Shown here piece by piece: positions 1 to 11,000 of a stretch of DNA of 53,393 bases. This DNA is from Acidobacteriota bacterium. Its GTDB lineage: Bacteria; Acidobacteriota; Holophagae; Acanthopleuribacterales; Acanthopleuribacteraceae. The DNA lies in NCBI GenBank assembly GCA_030066195.1, contig JASJCB010000081.1, positions 1-53,393 on the forward strand, written 5' to 3'. How positions within the stretch are numbered: the stretch's first letter is position 1; each line of letters begins with the position of its first letter. Both the position numbers and the translations under genes were made by a program. Under the pieces are notes generated by a model, which did no database searches, was not told the origin of the DNA, and saw only the letters and a program-made list of their open reading frames with translations.

Positions 1-3000
1 CATGCTCTGGTCCCAGGTTCTCAACGTGCCTCTGGTCGGGGTAACCGATAACTTTTTCGAACTGGGAGGTCACTCCCTGTTGGCCACCCAATTTATAGCT
101 CGGCTTGAAAAGAGTACCGGCCAACGGCTCCCGCTGGTTAAGCTCTTCGAGAATCCTGCTATCAAAGAACTGGCTGTTTACCTCGATCGGGAAATCGGAC
201 AATCCGGAGAAACCTTCAAACTGCCCGAACTGATCGCGGATGAGGAGAATCGCTACGAGCCGTTCCCCTTAACCGATGTACAACAAGCCTACTGGATCGG
301 TCGGTCCGGTGCGTTTGAACTGGGGAACGTGGGTACCCATGGTTACTTTGAAATTAATGTGGCAACCATCGATCGATCGCGTCTCAATAGCGCGTTTAAT
401 GATCTGATCCGCCACCACGAGATGTTGCGCATGGTGGTCACCCCGGATGGCAACCAGCGTATTCTCAAGGATCCGCCCGAGTATGAAATCACCTACTTGG
501 ACCTTAGAGAAACGGATGAAGAGAACAAGACAGAGGTTCTCGACAAGATTCGTTACGAGATGTCGCACAAGGTCATGCCCGCTGATCAATGGCCCCTTTT
601 CGAGTTCAGGGTCAGCTGTATTGAAGAATCCTCCTTTCGCGTACATATCATCTTGGACGCGTTGGTAATGGATGGCTGGAGTTCCCAGCTTCTGTTCCGG
701 GACTTCTACATGCTCTACATAAATGAGAAGCATCAACTGCCAAAGCTTGACGTTTCCTTTAGAGACTATGTGCTCATGGAGAGGCGTATTCGCCAATCAC
801 CGTTGTATGAACATTCTCGCAACTACTGGGTGAAACGTTTGGAAACTCTGCCGCCCGCTCCTGAGCTGCCCCTTGCCCAGGACCCTTCCCTGGTAGATAA
901 GCCCAGGTTCAAGCGACGGCGCGCCGTTTTGAGCAAACAGAAGTGGGAACATCTCAGGCAGATTGCAAACGGCTATGGCCTCACTCCTTCCGGCTTCCTG
1001 TTGGCAGCCTATAGCGATGTTCTGGGTATTTGGAGCAAGAACCCGGACTTCACATTAAACTTGACGCTTTTCAACCGCCTCCCGGTTCATCCGCAAATTG
1101 ACGAAATTGTCGGCGATTTTACCTCACTGACCCTGCTGGAAGTGAACCGCGATGTAACCGTAGATTTTGCGGAGCGGGCGCGACGAATTCAAGGCCGGCT
1201 TTGGAATGATATGGAGCACAAATACTTCAGTGGTGTTGAGGTTCTACGAGAGTTGGCTCGAGGGCAGAAACGCGCGGCAATGCCGGTTGTATTCACCAGT
1301 GCATTGTGGTTCAACGACCAGGAAGCCGACGAAGAGGCCAACGACAACGACGGTAGCGATTACAGCGTCGCGGAAACCTCTCAGGTTTGGCTTGACCACG
1401 TGGTTCGGGAACAAAAGGGCAAATTGGTGTTGACCTGGGATGCGGTGGATGAACTCTTCCCCGAAGGTTTGCTGGATTATATGTTCGCGTCCTATTGTAA
1501 GTTCTTAGATGAACTGGCAACCGATGATGAGGCCTGGCGCAAGAAACAATGGGACTTCATGCCTCAGGCACAGCTAGATCGCAGGGCCGAGGTAAACCGG
1601 ACGCAGGTGCCCAGGTCACCGGACCTGATGCAGTCACTTTTCCTTGCATTGGTTGAGGAACGTGATCAGCATCCAGCCGTTATTGCACCGGAACTCACCT
1701 TGAGTTACAAGGATCTCTACATACAGTCAAATGCACTGGCTCACGAACTGCGCGCCGCAGGCGCCGCGCCCAACCAACTAATTGCGGTTGTCATGGAAAA
1801 AGGTTGGGAACAGGTTGTCGCCGTGATGGGCATTCTTTTGTCGGGCGCTGCTTATTTGCCCATCGAAGCAACGCAGCCCCGGCAACGCATTCACCAGTTA
1901 CTGGAACTGGGCGAGGTCAATATCGTGGTCACCCAAGTCACGACTGAACGATCATTGGAATGGCCCGATAATGTAATGGTGATCGGGGTTGATCAAAATC
2001 GCCTCAACAGACCTCAACTGCCCACTTGTACGCAAATCCAGAAGGAAACCGATCTGGCCTATGTCATCTTCACATCGGGTTCCACCGGTATACCCAAGGG
2101 GGTAATGATCGATCATCGCGGTGCGGTGAACACCCTGCTAGACATAAACCAGCGGTTCAATGTAACCGGGGATGACCGGGTTCTTGCGCTTTCCGCGCTT
2201 AACTTCGACCTCTCGGTCTACGACGTATTTGGGATATTGGCTGCCGGTGGGGCCTTGGTTATGACGCGCCCTGAAGAGGTCAAGGAACCTTCAACCTGGC
2301 AGGCCTATATCCGCGACAATAAGGTAACCATATTCAACTCGGTGCCCGCACTTATGAACTTGATCGTAGATGATCTGGAGAGTCGGGACGAGGTCTTCCA
2401 CGATGGTTTCCGCCTTGCTTTGATGAGTGGTGATTGGATTCCCGTGAGCCTTCCGGACCGAATTCGTGCAATAACTAAAGATGTTGTGATCCAGAGTCTT
2501 GGTGGCGCGACAGAGGCTTCGATTTGGTCGATCGGCTACCTTATCGAGCAAGTGGATACCAAGTGGAGTAGCATTCCTTACGGTAAACCGCTTGAGAACC
2601 AGACCTTCCATATTCTCAAAAAAGACTTTACGCCCTGTCCTGACTTCGTTCCAGGCGACCTGTATATCGGCGGTATCGGTTTGGCCAAGGGTTACTGGAA
2701 AGATGAGGCCAAGACCAACGCCAGCTTCGTCCAACATCCCGAAACCGGTGAAACACTGTACCGGACCGGGGATTTGGGGGCCTATCATCCCGACGGTAAT
2801 ATTGAGTTCCTGGGCCGTGAAGATTTCCAAGTCAAGGTTCATGGTCACCGCATAGAACTAGGTGAGATTGAGGCCACGCTACTCCAACATGAAATGATTC
2901 GGGAGAGCGCGGTGATTGCAGCCGGTGAAAGGGCCGGCGCCAAACACCTGGTGGCCTATATTGTTCCCGAGGACGAAGGGAACACCATACCGGACTTCAA

Positions 3001-4828
3001 TCCATTTGAAGATAATACCGGGCCGTTGGAGACCATATCCGATACGCTGGAACGCACTGCATTCAAGCTAAAACAACCCGGACTGCGCAGCTTTGAGACA
3101 ACACGGACGCGGATCCCACTTGGGACCCATGGATTGGAAGAAAAGCTGGAACTGGTCTATAAAACCTGCGGATCGCAGTCTTTCCGCAAAGAAGTTCTAT
3201 CGGCCGACAAACCAGGACAATTGCTGTTGGGACTGGCACAGATCCAAGATGAGAACTTCCCCCTACCCAAGTACAATTACCCCTCGGCAGGTAGCCTTTA
3301 TCCTGTCCAGACCTATGTCTACATAAGGACCGACGGCGTTAAAGATTTTGACGGCGGTTTCTATTACTACCATCCGGGGAGCCACGAACTCGTAAAAATT
3401 CACGATGCGCCCATGCCGAACGAACATTGTTTTGAAGCTATGTATAATGCCGCGTTCGCGGTACTAATGGTGGGTGAGCACAACGCGATCAAACCATTGT
3501 ACGGCAGCATTTCGGACGATTTCTGTACGATTGAAGCGGGTTATATGGCCCAATTACTGGCGGCATGTGCACCTGTCCACGGTCTCGAAACGCGATTGGC
3601 CAAATTCCATCCCAAGCATCGCCTACGGCAATGGTTGGAATTAGGGGATTCACAAGTTGTGATAGGCGGCCTGTTGGTAGGAGTTCCCGACCCGGCCCAA
3701 AGCATCGAAAGTGAGAAAGGGGTTTTGGAAGCGGGCTCCGCGACCCATTCCGGCATCCCGTTGTTGTCGACCCCGCTCGAAAAGTCCCATTCTCTTGGTT
3801 TGTTTGAACGCCAGAGTTATCGCGAATTTGACGAGGGCGTCATTACCTGGGAGGCCCTAAGCTCTCTCCTGACTGGGATTCAAATGGGAGAAAGCCTTGC
3901 TTTGGAAAGTGGCCTGAACGCCGATGAAACCATGGGCATTTATCTTTACGTGAAACCCCATCGGGTTGAAGGACTTGATGGAGGGTTTTATCGGTATGAG
4001 CCCGCGAGTCACACGATCATTTCCACCCACGCATACTTTGAGTTGGGCAGCCAGATCTATGGCGGGGCCAACGCTCCTATCTTTGATGCCGCGGCATTCT
4101 CCCTGTTCTTAACCGCAGAGCAACAATCCGAGTCAAGAGATCAGCACCATGATCGCTTGTTCAAAGCCGGTTGGTTGGGTCAGCTTCTGATGTCGGTTTC
4201 GCCAGGATTAGGCGTGGGCCTCTGTCCCATCGGCAGCCTGGCTTTTGATAGGTTGCAAGAACCCTTGGAACTTAGTGGGGAACATCAACTCATCCATAGT
4301 TTCTTAGGGGGATTTGTCACACGGGAGCAGACATTGACCTGGGGACAATCCAAACCCAAAATACAGCAATCTCCAGAAAAAATGCTGCGGGAGTTCCTCG
4401 GTGAGCGATTGCCTAAATATATGATTCCTACAGTGTTCGTGCCACTGAAATCCATGCCTTTAACGGCAAACGGCAAAGTTGATCGACAGAAGCTACCGCT
4501 TCCCGACATCGCGGGCTCCGTTACAAAAGACTATGTTGCGCCGCGAACCTTGGAAGAGGAACAACTGGCCGAACTCTGGCTCGAATTATTGGGACAAAAG
4601 CGAATTGGCATACACGACAACTTCTTTGAAATTGGCGGTGACTCTCTGTTGGCCATGCGTATGGCCACGCGCCTCCGTGCCAATCTGGGAATAGAAATCC
4701 CCGTTCGGGCAATATTTGAGGTGGGAACCATAGCGGAACTCGCCGACCTGATTAAGGCCATGGCTCCAGCCGAGCCGGACCAGTTGGCCACGGAAGAAAA
4801 CGATGATGAATTTATGGGGGTTATATGA
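1..4828 (+). CDS. NRPS, 5'-truncated: ...PCP | Cy-A(Cys)[Ox]-PCP, thiazole-forming
   Basis: The reading frame is open from the first bases, so the true start lies upstream. Numbering from base 2, it begins inside a carrier protein (FFELGGHS, phosphopantetheine Ser25). A heterocyclization domain follows (about 85-510): the opening LTDVQQAYWIGR is Cy-like and the active site reads DALVMD (Asp219, Asp224), the Cy DxxxxD, in place of HHxxxDG. The A domain (about 540 on) has TSGSTGIPKG and pocket residues reading DLYNLSLIWK, the cysteine code. An SagB/McbC-like flavin oxidase (about 1000-1460) is inserted before LPKYMIP (A9), and the protein ends with a PCP (Ser1548). By family knowledge it loads Cys, cyclodehydrates it and oxidises thiazoline to thiazole. 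Its stop overlaps the next start as ATGA, so the two genes are translationally coupled. The residue before Cys is set by modules outside the window. Confidence 0.95.
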   Translation, partial: MLWSQVLNVPLVGVTDNFFELGGHSLLATQFIARLEKSTGQRLPLVKLFENPAIKELAVYLDREIGQSGETFKLPELIADEENRYEPFPLTDVQQAYWIGRSGAFELGNVGTHGYFEINVATIDRSRLNSAFNDLIRHHEMLRMVVTPDGNQRILKDPPEYEITYLDLRETDEENKTEVLDKIRYEMSHKVMPADQWPLFEFRVSCIEESSFRVHIILDALVMDGWSSQLLFRDFYMLYINEKHQLPKLDVSFRDYVLMERRIRQSPLYEHSRNYWVKRLETLPPAPELPLAQDPSLVDKPRFKRRRAVLSKQKWEHLRQIANGYGLTPSGFLLAAYSDVLGIWSKNPDFTLNLTLFNRLPVHPQIDEIVGDFTSLTLLEVNRDVTVDFAERARRIQGRLWNDMEHKYFSGVEVLRELARGQKRAAMPVVFTSALWFNDQEADEEANDNDGSDYSVAETSQVWLDHVVREQKGKLVLTWDAVDELFPEGLLDYMFASYCKFLDELATDDEAWRKKQWDFMPQAQLDRRAEVNRTQVPRSPDLMQSLFLALVEERDQHPAVIAPELTLSYKDLYIQSNALAHELRAAGAAPNQLIAVVMEKGWEQVVAVMGILLSGAAYLPIEATQPRQRIHQLLELGEVNIVVTQVTTERSLEWPDNVMVIGVDQNRLNRPQLPTCTQIQKETDLAYVIFTSGSTGIPKGVMIDHRGAVNTLLDINQRFNVTGDDRVLALSALNFDLSVYDVFGILAAGGALVMTRPEEVKEPSTWQAYIRDNKVTIFNSVPALMNLIVDDLESRDEVFHDGFRLALMSGDWIPVSLPDRIRAITKDVVIQSLGGATEASIWSIGYLIEQVDTKWSSIPYGKPLENQTFHILKKDFTPCPDFVPGDLYIGGIGLAKGYWKDEAKTNASFVQHPETGETLYRTGDLGAYHPDGNIEFLGREDFQVKVHGHRIELGEIEATLLQHEMIRESAVIAAGERAGAKHLVAYIVPEDEGNTIPDFNPFEDNTGPLETISDTLERTAFKLKQPGLRSFETTRTRIPLGTHGLEEKLELVYKTCGSQSFRKEVLSADKPGQLLLGLAQIQDENFPLPKYNYPSAGSLYPVQTYVYIRTDGVKDFDGGFYYYHPGSHELVKIHDAPMPNEHCFEAMYNAAFAVLMVGEHNAIKPLYGSISDDFCTIEAGYMAQLLAACAPVHGLETRLAKFHPKHRLRQWLELGDSQVVIGGLLVGVPDPAQSIESEKGVLEAGSATHSGIPLLSTPLEKSHSLGLFERQSYREFDEGVITWEALSSLLTGIQMGESLALESGLNADETMGIYLYVKPHRVEGLDGGFYRYEPASHTIISTHAYFELGSQIYGGANAPIFDAAAFSLFLTAEQQSESRDQHHDRLFKAGWLGQLLMSVSPGLGVGLCPIGSLAFDRLQEPLELSGEHQLIHSFLGGFVTREQTLTWGQSKPKIQQSPEKMLREFLGERLPKYMIPTVFVPLKSMPLTANGKVDRQKLPLPDIAGSVTKDYVAPRTLEEEQLAELWLELLGQKRIGIHDNFFEIGGDSLLAMRMATRLRANLGIEIPVRAIFEVGTIAELADLIKAMAPAEPDQLATEENDDEFMGVI
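3000..4375 (+). other. Oxidase (Ox) domain inserted in the Cys adenylation domain
   Basis: A segment of roughly 460 residues interrupts the A domain between A8 (RIELGEIEA) and A9 (LPKYMIP). Its first half carries the nitroreductase/SagB-type signature YNYPSAGSLYPVQTYVYIR. The second half repeats the fold (SLGLFERQSYREF, then DGGFYRYEP), as in two-lobed McbC/SagB dehydrogenases. In the EpoB-type arrangement such FMN-dependent domains oxidise a carrier-bound thiazoline to a thiazole. Boundaries are approximate. Confidence 0.85.
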
Positions 4829-5005
4829 ACGCAATCTTTAAGTTGATCGCCGAGCTTGGCGGTAAGGACATCAAGCTTTGGGTAGAGGACGATCAACTTA
4901 GGTTCAAAGCTCCCTCGAAGGACGCCTTCACAACAGAAATACGCAATAAACTGGTTGCCAATAAACCGGAAATCATTGCATTTCTGAAGAGTACCGTAAG
5001 GGATG
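4825..5005 (+). other. TubC_N-type N-terminal docking domain
   Basis: The first 60 residues (MNAIFKLIAELGGKDIKLWV...) have the pattern of TubC N-terminal docking domains: a short amphipathic helix, a beta-hairpin containing KLWVEDDQLRFKAP, then helices with IRNKLVANKPEIIAFLK. Such domains bind a short linear motif at the C-terminus of the partner synthetase. The acidic end of the upstream protein (PDQLATEENDDEFMGVI) is the likely ligand; that pairing is inferred. Confidence 0.85.
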
Positions 5006-8000
5006 AATCATCGATACCTATTGCCTCTCGAGAAGAGTCACTGCCACTGTCCTTCGCACAGCAACGGCTTTGGTTCTTAAACCAGTTAGAAGGACCCAAT
5101 TCTACTTATAACGAACCCGCGGCCATCCGACTTAAGGGTCCTCTTAACACGGATGCGGTGCATGCCGCTCTGCGGGAGATCCAGCAGCGCCATGAAGTTC
5201 TTAGAACCCATTTCCACCAGGTAGACGGCCTGCCCGTTCAAGTTATCCGTCCTGATGCTGACCTGGCCATGCCTGTTATTGATATAACGGACGAGGCGCA
5301 TGGAGAAGAAGAGAAACATCGGCTTGTTTTAGAACACTATTACCGCGAAACCGATGCACCCTTTGATCTGGAAAAAGACAACCTGATCAGAGTTGTTTTG
5401 CTACGACTTTCACAACAGGAACACGTACTGATTCTGATCATGCATCACATTGTTTCCGATGCCTGGTCGGTAGGTGTGCTGGTCGGGGAATTTGTGGCGC
5501 TTTACGGGGCTTTTAATGTCGGCCAGGCCTCACCCCTCCCCTCATTGCCTATTCAATACGCGGACTTCTCTAAGTGGCAACGCCAATGGCTTTCAGGCAA
5601 GATACTGGAAACCCAGATCAATTATTGGAAAAAACAACTGGCCGATGCACCGTCTCTTTTGGAAATCCCTACGGACTACCCAAGGCCCGCCGTCCAAACC
5701 TATGAAGGTACCCACCTGGCCTTCGAAATCTCGAAATCTATTTCCAGCCAATTGAACACCTTTAGCCGCAAGGAAGGCGTAACAGTCTTTGTTTCCATGT
5801 TGACGGTTTTTAAGATTCTTTTATTCCGTTTCTCCGGGCAGAAAGATATCGTGGTGGGCTCGCCCATTGCCAACCGACCCCGCACCGAGCTTGAATCGTT
5901 GATCGGCTTTTTTGTCAATACGCTGGTGCTGCGGTCCGAAATTTCAAGTGACATGAGTTGCCGGGATCTGCTGGCTGCCGTTAAGAGCATGACACTGGCC
6001 GCCTATGATCACCAGGATCTTCCTTTTGAGCAGATTGTTGATGCGGTCCAGCCCTCTCGGAGCATGAGCCATACGCCTTTATTCCAAGTTGTTTTCCGCC
6101 TGCAAAACGTTCCGGAATCTGACCTCTCCTTACCCGACTTGGAAATCACCCCCATTGGCAAAGAAGGAACGGTTGCCAAGTTTGACATGATTTTCACGCT
6201 TTCTGAAACGGACATGGGCTTTCAGGGCGCGATTGAATTCAATACCAATATCTTCAAAGAGGAAACCATGCAGCGGCTGGTGGTTTATTATCACAACCTC
6301 TTGGAAGGCATGTTGGAGAATCCTCAAGCTTCCATTGCCTCATTACCCATGCTTTCCGAGCCGGAGCGTCGCCAGGTTTTCGATACGTGGAATGATACCC
6401 AAACCCCATTCCCTCAAGATCGAATGCTGCATCAATTATTTGAGGACCAGGCCCGCAGGGAACCCAACCGCGTCGCACTGATCTTCAAAGATCATGAAGT
6501 CACCTATGGCGAACTTCTGGCCAGGTCTCTCTACCTGGGCCACCAACTTCGCAAGCAGGGCGTTCGCCCCAACCAGTTAGTGGCGGTCATTCTTGAAAAA
6601 GGCTGGGAACAGATCGCAGCCTGTCTCGGCATCCAATTTGCCGGTGGCGCCTACCTTCCCATCGACCCTCAATGGCCCGACAAACGAAGATATTCGGTGA
6701 TGGAACTGGGAGAGGTCAAACAGGTACTCACGAGTGATCACCTTTCTCAAACCAATAGCTGGCCGGAGAACATCACCCATCTTTGCGTAGACACGCTCAC
6801 CCGAGACATGACCGATAAAGACATGCCTCAAGCGCTGGAGCCGGCACAAACCGGTGATGATCTGGCCTATGTTATTTTCACATCGGGCTCTACCGGAACC
6901 CCAAAGGGTGTTGCCATTCAGCATGATGCGGTGATTAACACCATTTACGACATCAACGAGAGATTTAGTGTAGGACCCGAGGATCGAATCCTGGCTTTAT
7001 CGGCTTTGAGCTTTGATTTGTCTGTCTACGATATCTATGGTCTTCTGGCAGTTGGCGGCGCCTTGGTAATCCCGGAAGAAGCCCATACCCAGGATCCTCC
7101 CCATTGGGCAGAGCTCATTATTCGCCATCGGGTGACCCTATGGGACACGGTTCCCGCTCTAATGCAGATTCTCGTTGATTACATGGAGCAGAGTTCCTCT
7201 CAGGCCGAAACCTTGCGCGCGGCAATGCTTAGCGGCGACTGGCTTCCTGTCAGCTTGCCCGACCGCATGCGCGCTGTTTTTAAGGGAATTGAGATCGTGA
7301 GCATGGGTGGCGCCACTGAGGCCTCTATCTGGTCGATCATCTACCCCATCGGCGATGTAAATCCGGATTGGAAAAGCATTCCCTACGGCAAACCGCTCGC
7401 CAACCAACATTTCTATGTTCTAAATGATGTTTTGGAGCCTTGCCCCATCCACACACCCGGTAACCTTTTTATTGGTGGCGTGGGCTTGGCACGCGAGTAT
7501 TGGGGGAACGAAACCATCACCGCCGCCAGTTTCATGAACCACCCAATTACGGGGGAACGTCTATACAGGACCGGCGACCTGGGCCGTTATCTTCCCGATG
7601 GCAATATCGAGTTTCTTGGACGCGCCGACACTCAGGTCAAGGTCCACGGTTATCGTATTGAGTTGGGTGAAATAGAGTTCGCCCTGGGACAACACCCAAA
7701 TGTCCGAGAAAAGGTGGTGGTTGTTCGCGAAGATCATCCCGGAGTAAAACGCTTGGTGGCGTATGCGGTGATCGACGGAAACCCCGAAGGGGATTTCCTA
7801 TCCGAACTCAAAATATTCCTCAAAACACGGCTTCCTGATTACATGGTCCCCGCTCAGGTTATTTTCCTGGAGGCCATGCCTCTGACTGCAAACGGAAAGG
7901 TCAATCGTGGGGCACTGCCCGCCCCGGAGGTTTCAGACCTGACCAGCCAGGATCATGTTGCACCCACAACGCCTGAGCAGAAGGTTCTCGCGGAAATCTG

Positions 8001-11000
8001 GCAGGACTTGTTGGGACTGGAAGAAGTTGGCATTCACGACAATTTCTTCGAAGTAGGCGGCGATTCAATCATCAGTATCCAGATGATTGCACGAGCCAGG
8101 GGTTTCGGTTACAAACTTTTGCCCAAACAGGTCTTTGAGAGCCAGACTATTGCAGAGCTGGCCGGCTTGATAACGGCCATGAGCGATGACGAGGCGCACC
8201 ACGGCCCCGTCACGGGTGACGTAACCCTGCTGCCCGTTCAGCATTGGTTCTTTGAGCAGAACCTCGAAGCGGCCCACCACTTTAACCAGGCCGTCATGCT
8301 CCAGTTACTACAACCGGTTGAGGCATCTTCTCTAGTGGACGTCATAGGCGCTATGCTTGAACATCACGATGTGTTGCGTTCACGATTCACCGTGACACAA
8401 GGGCAATGGAATCAGAACATTGTTGATTGGGAAACGGAATCCGCCGGAGAACACCTTACATCGGTTGATTTAACATCTCTGCCCAATGACCGGCGTGATC
8501 AGGCTCTGAACCAGGCCGTGGCCGAGGCTCAGGCAAGCCTTGATTTGGAACATGGCCCTCTATTCCGCGTCGTCTGGTTTAACTTTGGGCCTCAAACACC
8601 TGGACGTTTGCTGCTGGTGTTACACCACCTGGTTGTGGATGGTGTTTCGTGGCGTATTCTACTTGAAGACTTGGGTACCGCCTATACCCAATTGGGCGAG
8701 AATAAGCCTCCCCAATTGCCCATGCGCACAACGTCCTTCCAGGACTGGTCGGAAGAACTTCAAACACGCGCCCAGTCCGAAGACAGCAAGAAACATCTGC
8801 CGTTTTGGCAGGAACTGAAGCAGTGGCAGGTTTCACCGCTACCATTGGACCTTGAGGGCGCCAACACCGTTGCCTCCAAACAAAGCGTATCGGTGACCCT
8901 GGATGCGGAAGAAACACGCCGCCTCCTTCAGAAAGCATCTTCGGCATATAACACCGAAACCCAGGACATTCTGTTAACGGCGCTGGCCGGAGCGGTGACC
9001 CAATGGACCGGCTGGGAACGTGTGTTACTGGCTTTGGAAAGTCATGGTCGCGAGCCGATCTCCTCCGAACTCGATGTTTCCCGCACCTTAGGCTGGTTTA
9101 CCACCATCTTTCCCGTGGGTTTGCCCCCGGTGAGGAATGTGTACCCCGGCGACGATCTAAAAGCAGTCAAGGAAGCATTACGACGCATCCCCGAACATGG
9201 CCTGAGCTACGGTCTGTTAAGGTACCTTAGTAATGATTCCGGCATTAGAGAAGAAATGGAAGCACTGCCGACCCCCCAGATTATTTTCAACTATCTGGGT
9301 CAGTTGGACCGGGTATTGTCGGGCAACACAATGTTTGGCCCCGCGACGGAATCGGCGGGCGCAATGCAGGATTCGTCCCAGCAACGCGCCTATGCCCTGG
9401 AAATAGGCGGTTTGGTGACAGAAGGCGCACTACAGCTCTCCTGTGCTTACAGCGCAAACCATTACAAGGCCGAGACCATTCAAGGCTTGATGGACAAGAC
9501 CCTGGAAGCGTTGCGTGAGTTGATCACACATTGCTGTAGCGAGGATGCGGGAGGGTACACCCCATCCGATTTCAAAGATATCACCATGACCCAATCCGAA
9601 TTAGATGAGTTCATGGGTTCATTGGCGCAAAATGAGGGTAAACACTACAATGTCGAGATGATCTACCCCTTATCGCCGCTCCAGAAAGGGTTGCTGCACC
9701 ATTCGGTGCTGGCTCCGGATTCCGGCGTTTATGTCATGCAGTTCATCTGTGACCTTAATGGAGTGATGGATGCGCAAACCTTCCGCCTGGCCTGGATAAA
9801 GGTGATGGCGCATCACGGTATATTGCGGACCTGTTTTGTTGACATCAACGGGGAAAACCCATTACAGGTTGTACGCAAAAGAGTAAATCTCCCCTGGTTG
9901 TTAGAGGATTGGACCAATTTATCTCAAACCGAGCAGGACCAGAAAATGGCAGAGGAACTCCTTGCCGACAGGGTCCGCGGCTTCGATTTCGATCAAGCGC
10001 CCGCGATGAGATTAAAACTGGTAAGGACCGGGCCGGAAACCCACCGTTTCGTGTGGAATTACCACCATGTGATTATGGACGGCTGGTCACTGCCTCTTGT
10101 GCTGGGCGATGTCTTCCACGCTTATGAAACGCTACGTGTGGGAAGGGAGCCGGTCTTCCAACCCAATCCCCCCTACCGCGATTACATCCGCTGGTTGAAC
10201 CAACAAGATCAGACAACCGCAGGTGCCTGGTGGCGCAGTTATCTCCAGGGCTTCCGCAAGGCCACGCCCCTGGGCTCAGGTTGGAGAACCCAGTTGGAAG
10301 CCGATGGTTCGGAGCTTGTTAAGAAGAAAAACTTCACACTCTACCTTTCCGATATCATGACCGAGGAACTACAGACTTATTCACGTCAGTCGCAGGTCAC
10401 CTTAAACACATTGATTCAAGGCGCCTGGGCTCTTATGCTCTACCACTATAGCGGTCAGAAGGACATTGTATTCGGCAATACGGTCGCGGGCCGTTCTCCG
10501 GAGTTACCCGGAGTAGAGGCCATGGTAGGCCCCCTGATCAATACGCTGCCGCTACGGGTTGAGATCAGAACAGACGGCTCAACCCTTTCCTGGCTGAAAG
10601 AGATCCAAACCAACCAGTTAGATAGAGACCAATATGCCTATACACCACTTGCCACCATCCAAAGGTATGGTGAAGTGGGCATGGGACAACCGCTATTTGA
10701 ATCATTGGTGGTGGTGGATAACTATCCCGTGGATACAACCGGCGATTCAGCCCCCAGCATCCGCATCGGCAAATTGGAATCCATGGAGCAGACCAGTTAT
10801 CCTCTCACGTTGGAAGTTGGACCCCAGCAGCGTATCTCCATGCGTTGGAGTTATGATATTACGCGCTTTAACGAAAGTTCCGTCAAGAGAATGGCCGCCG
10901 GCTTCGAGCGGTTATTGAAACTAATGACACAAAACCCGGAGGTAGCGCCAAACACCCATGCTATCGCCGACCTTAAGCCACTACCCACGTTACGATCCAT

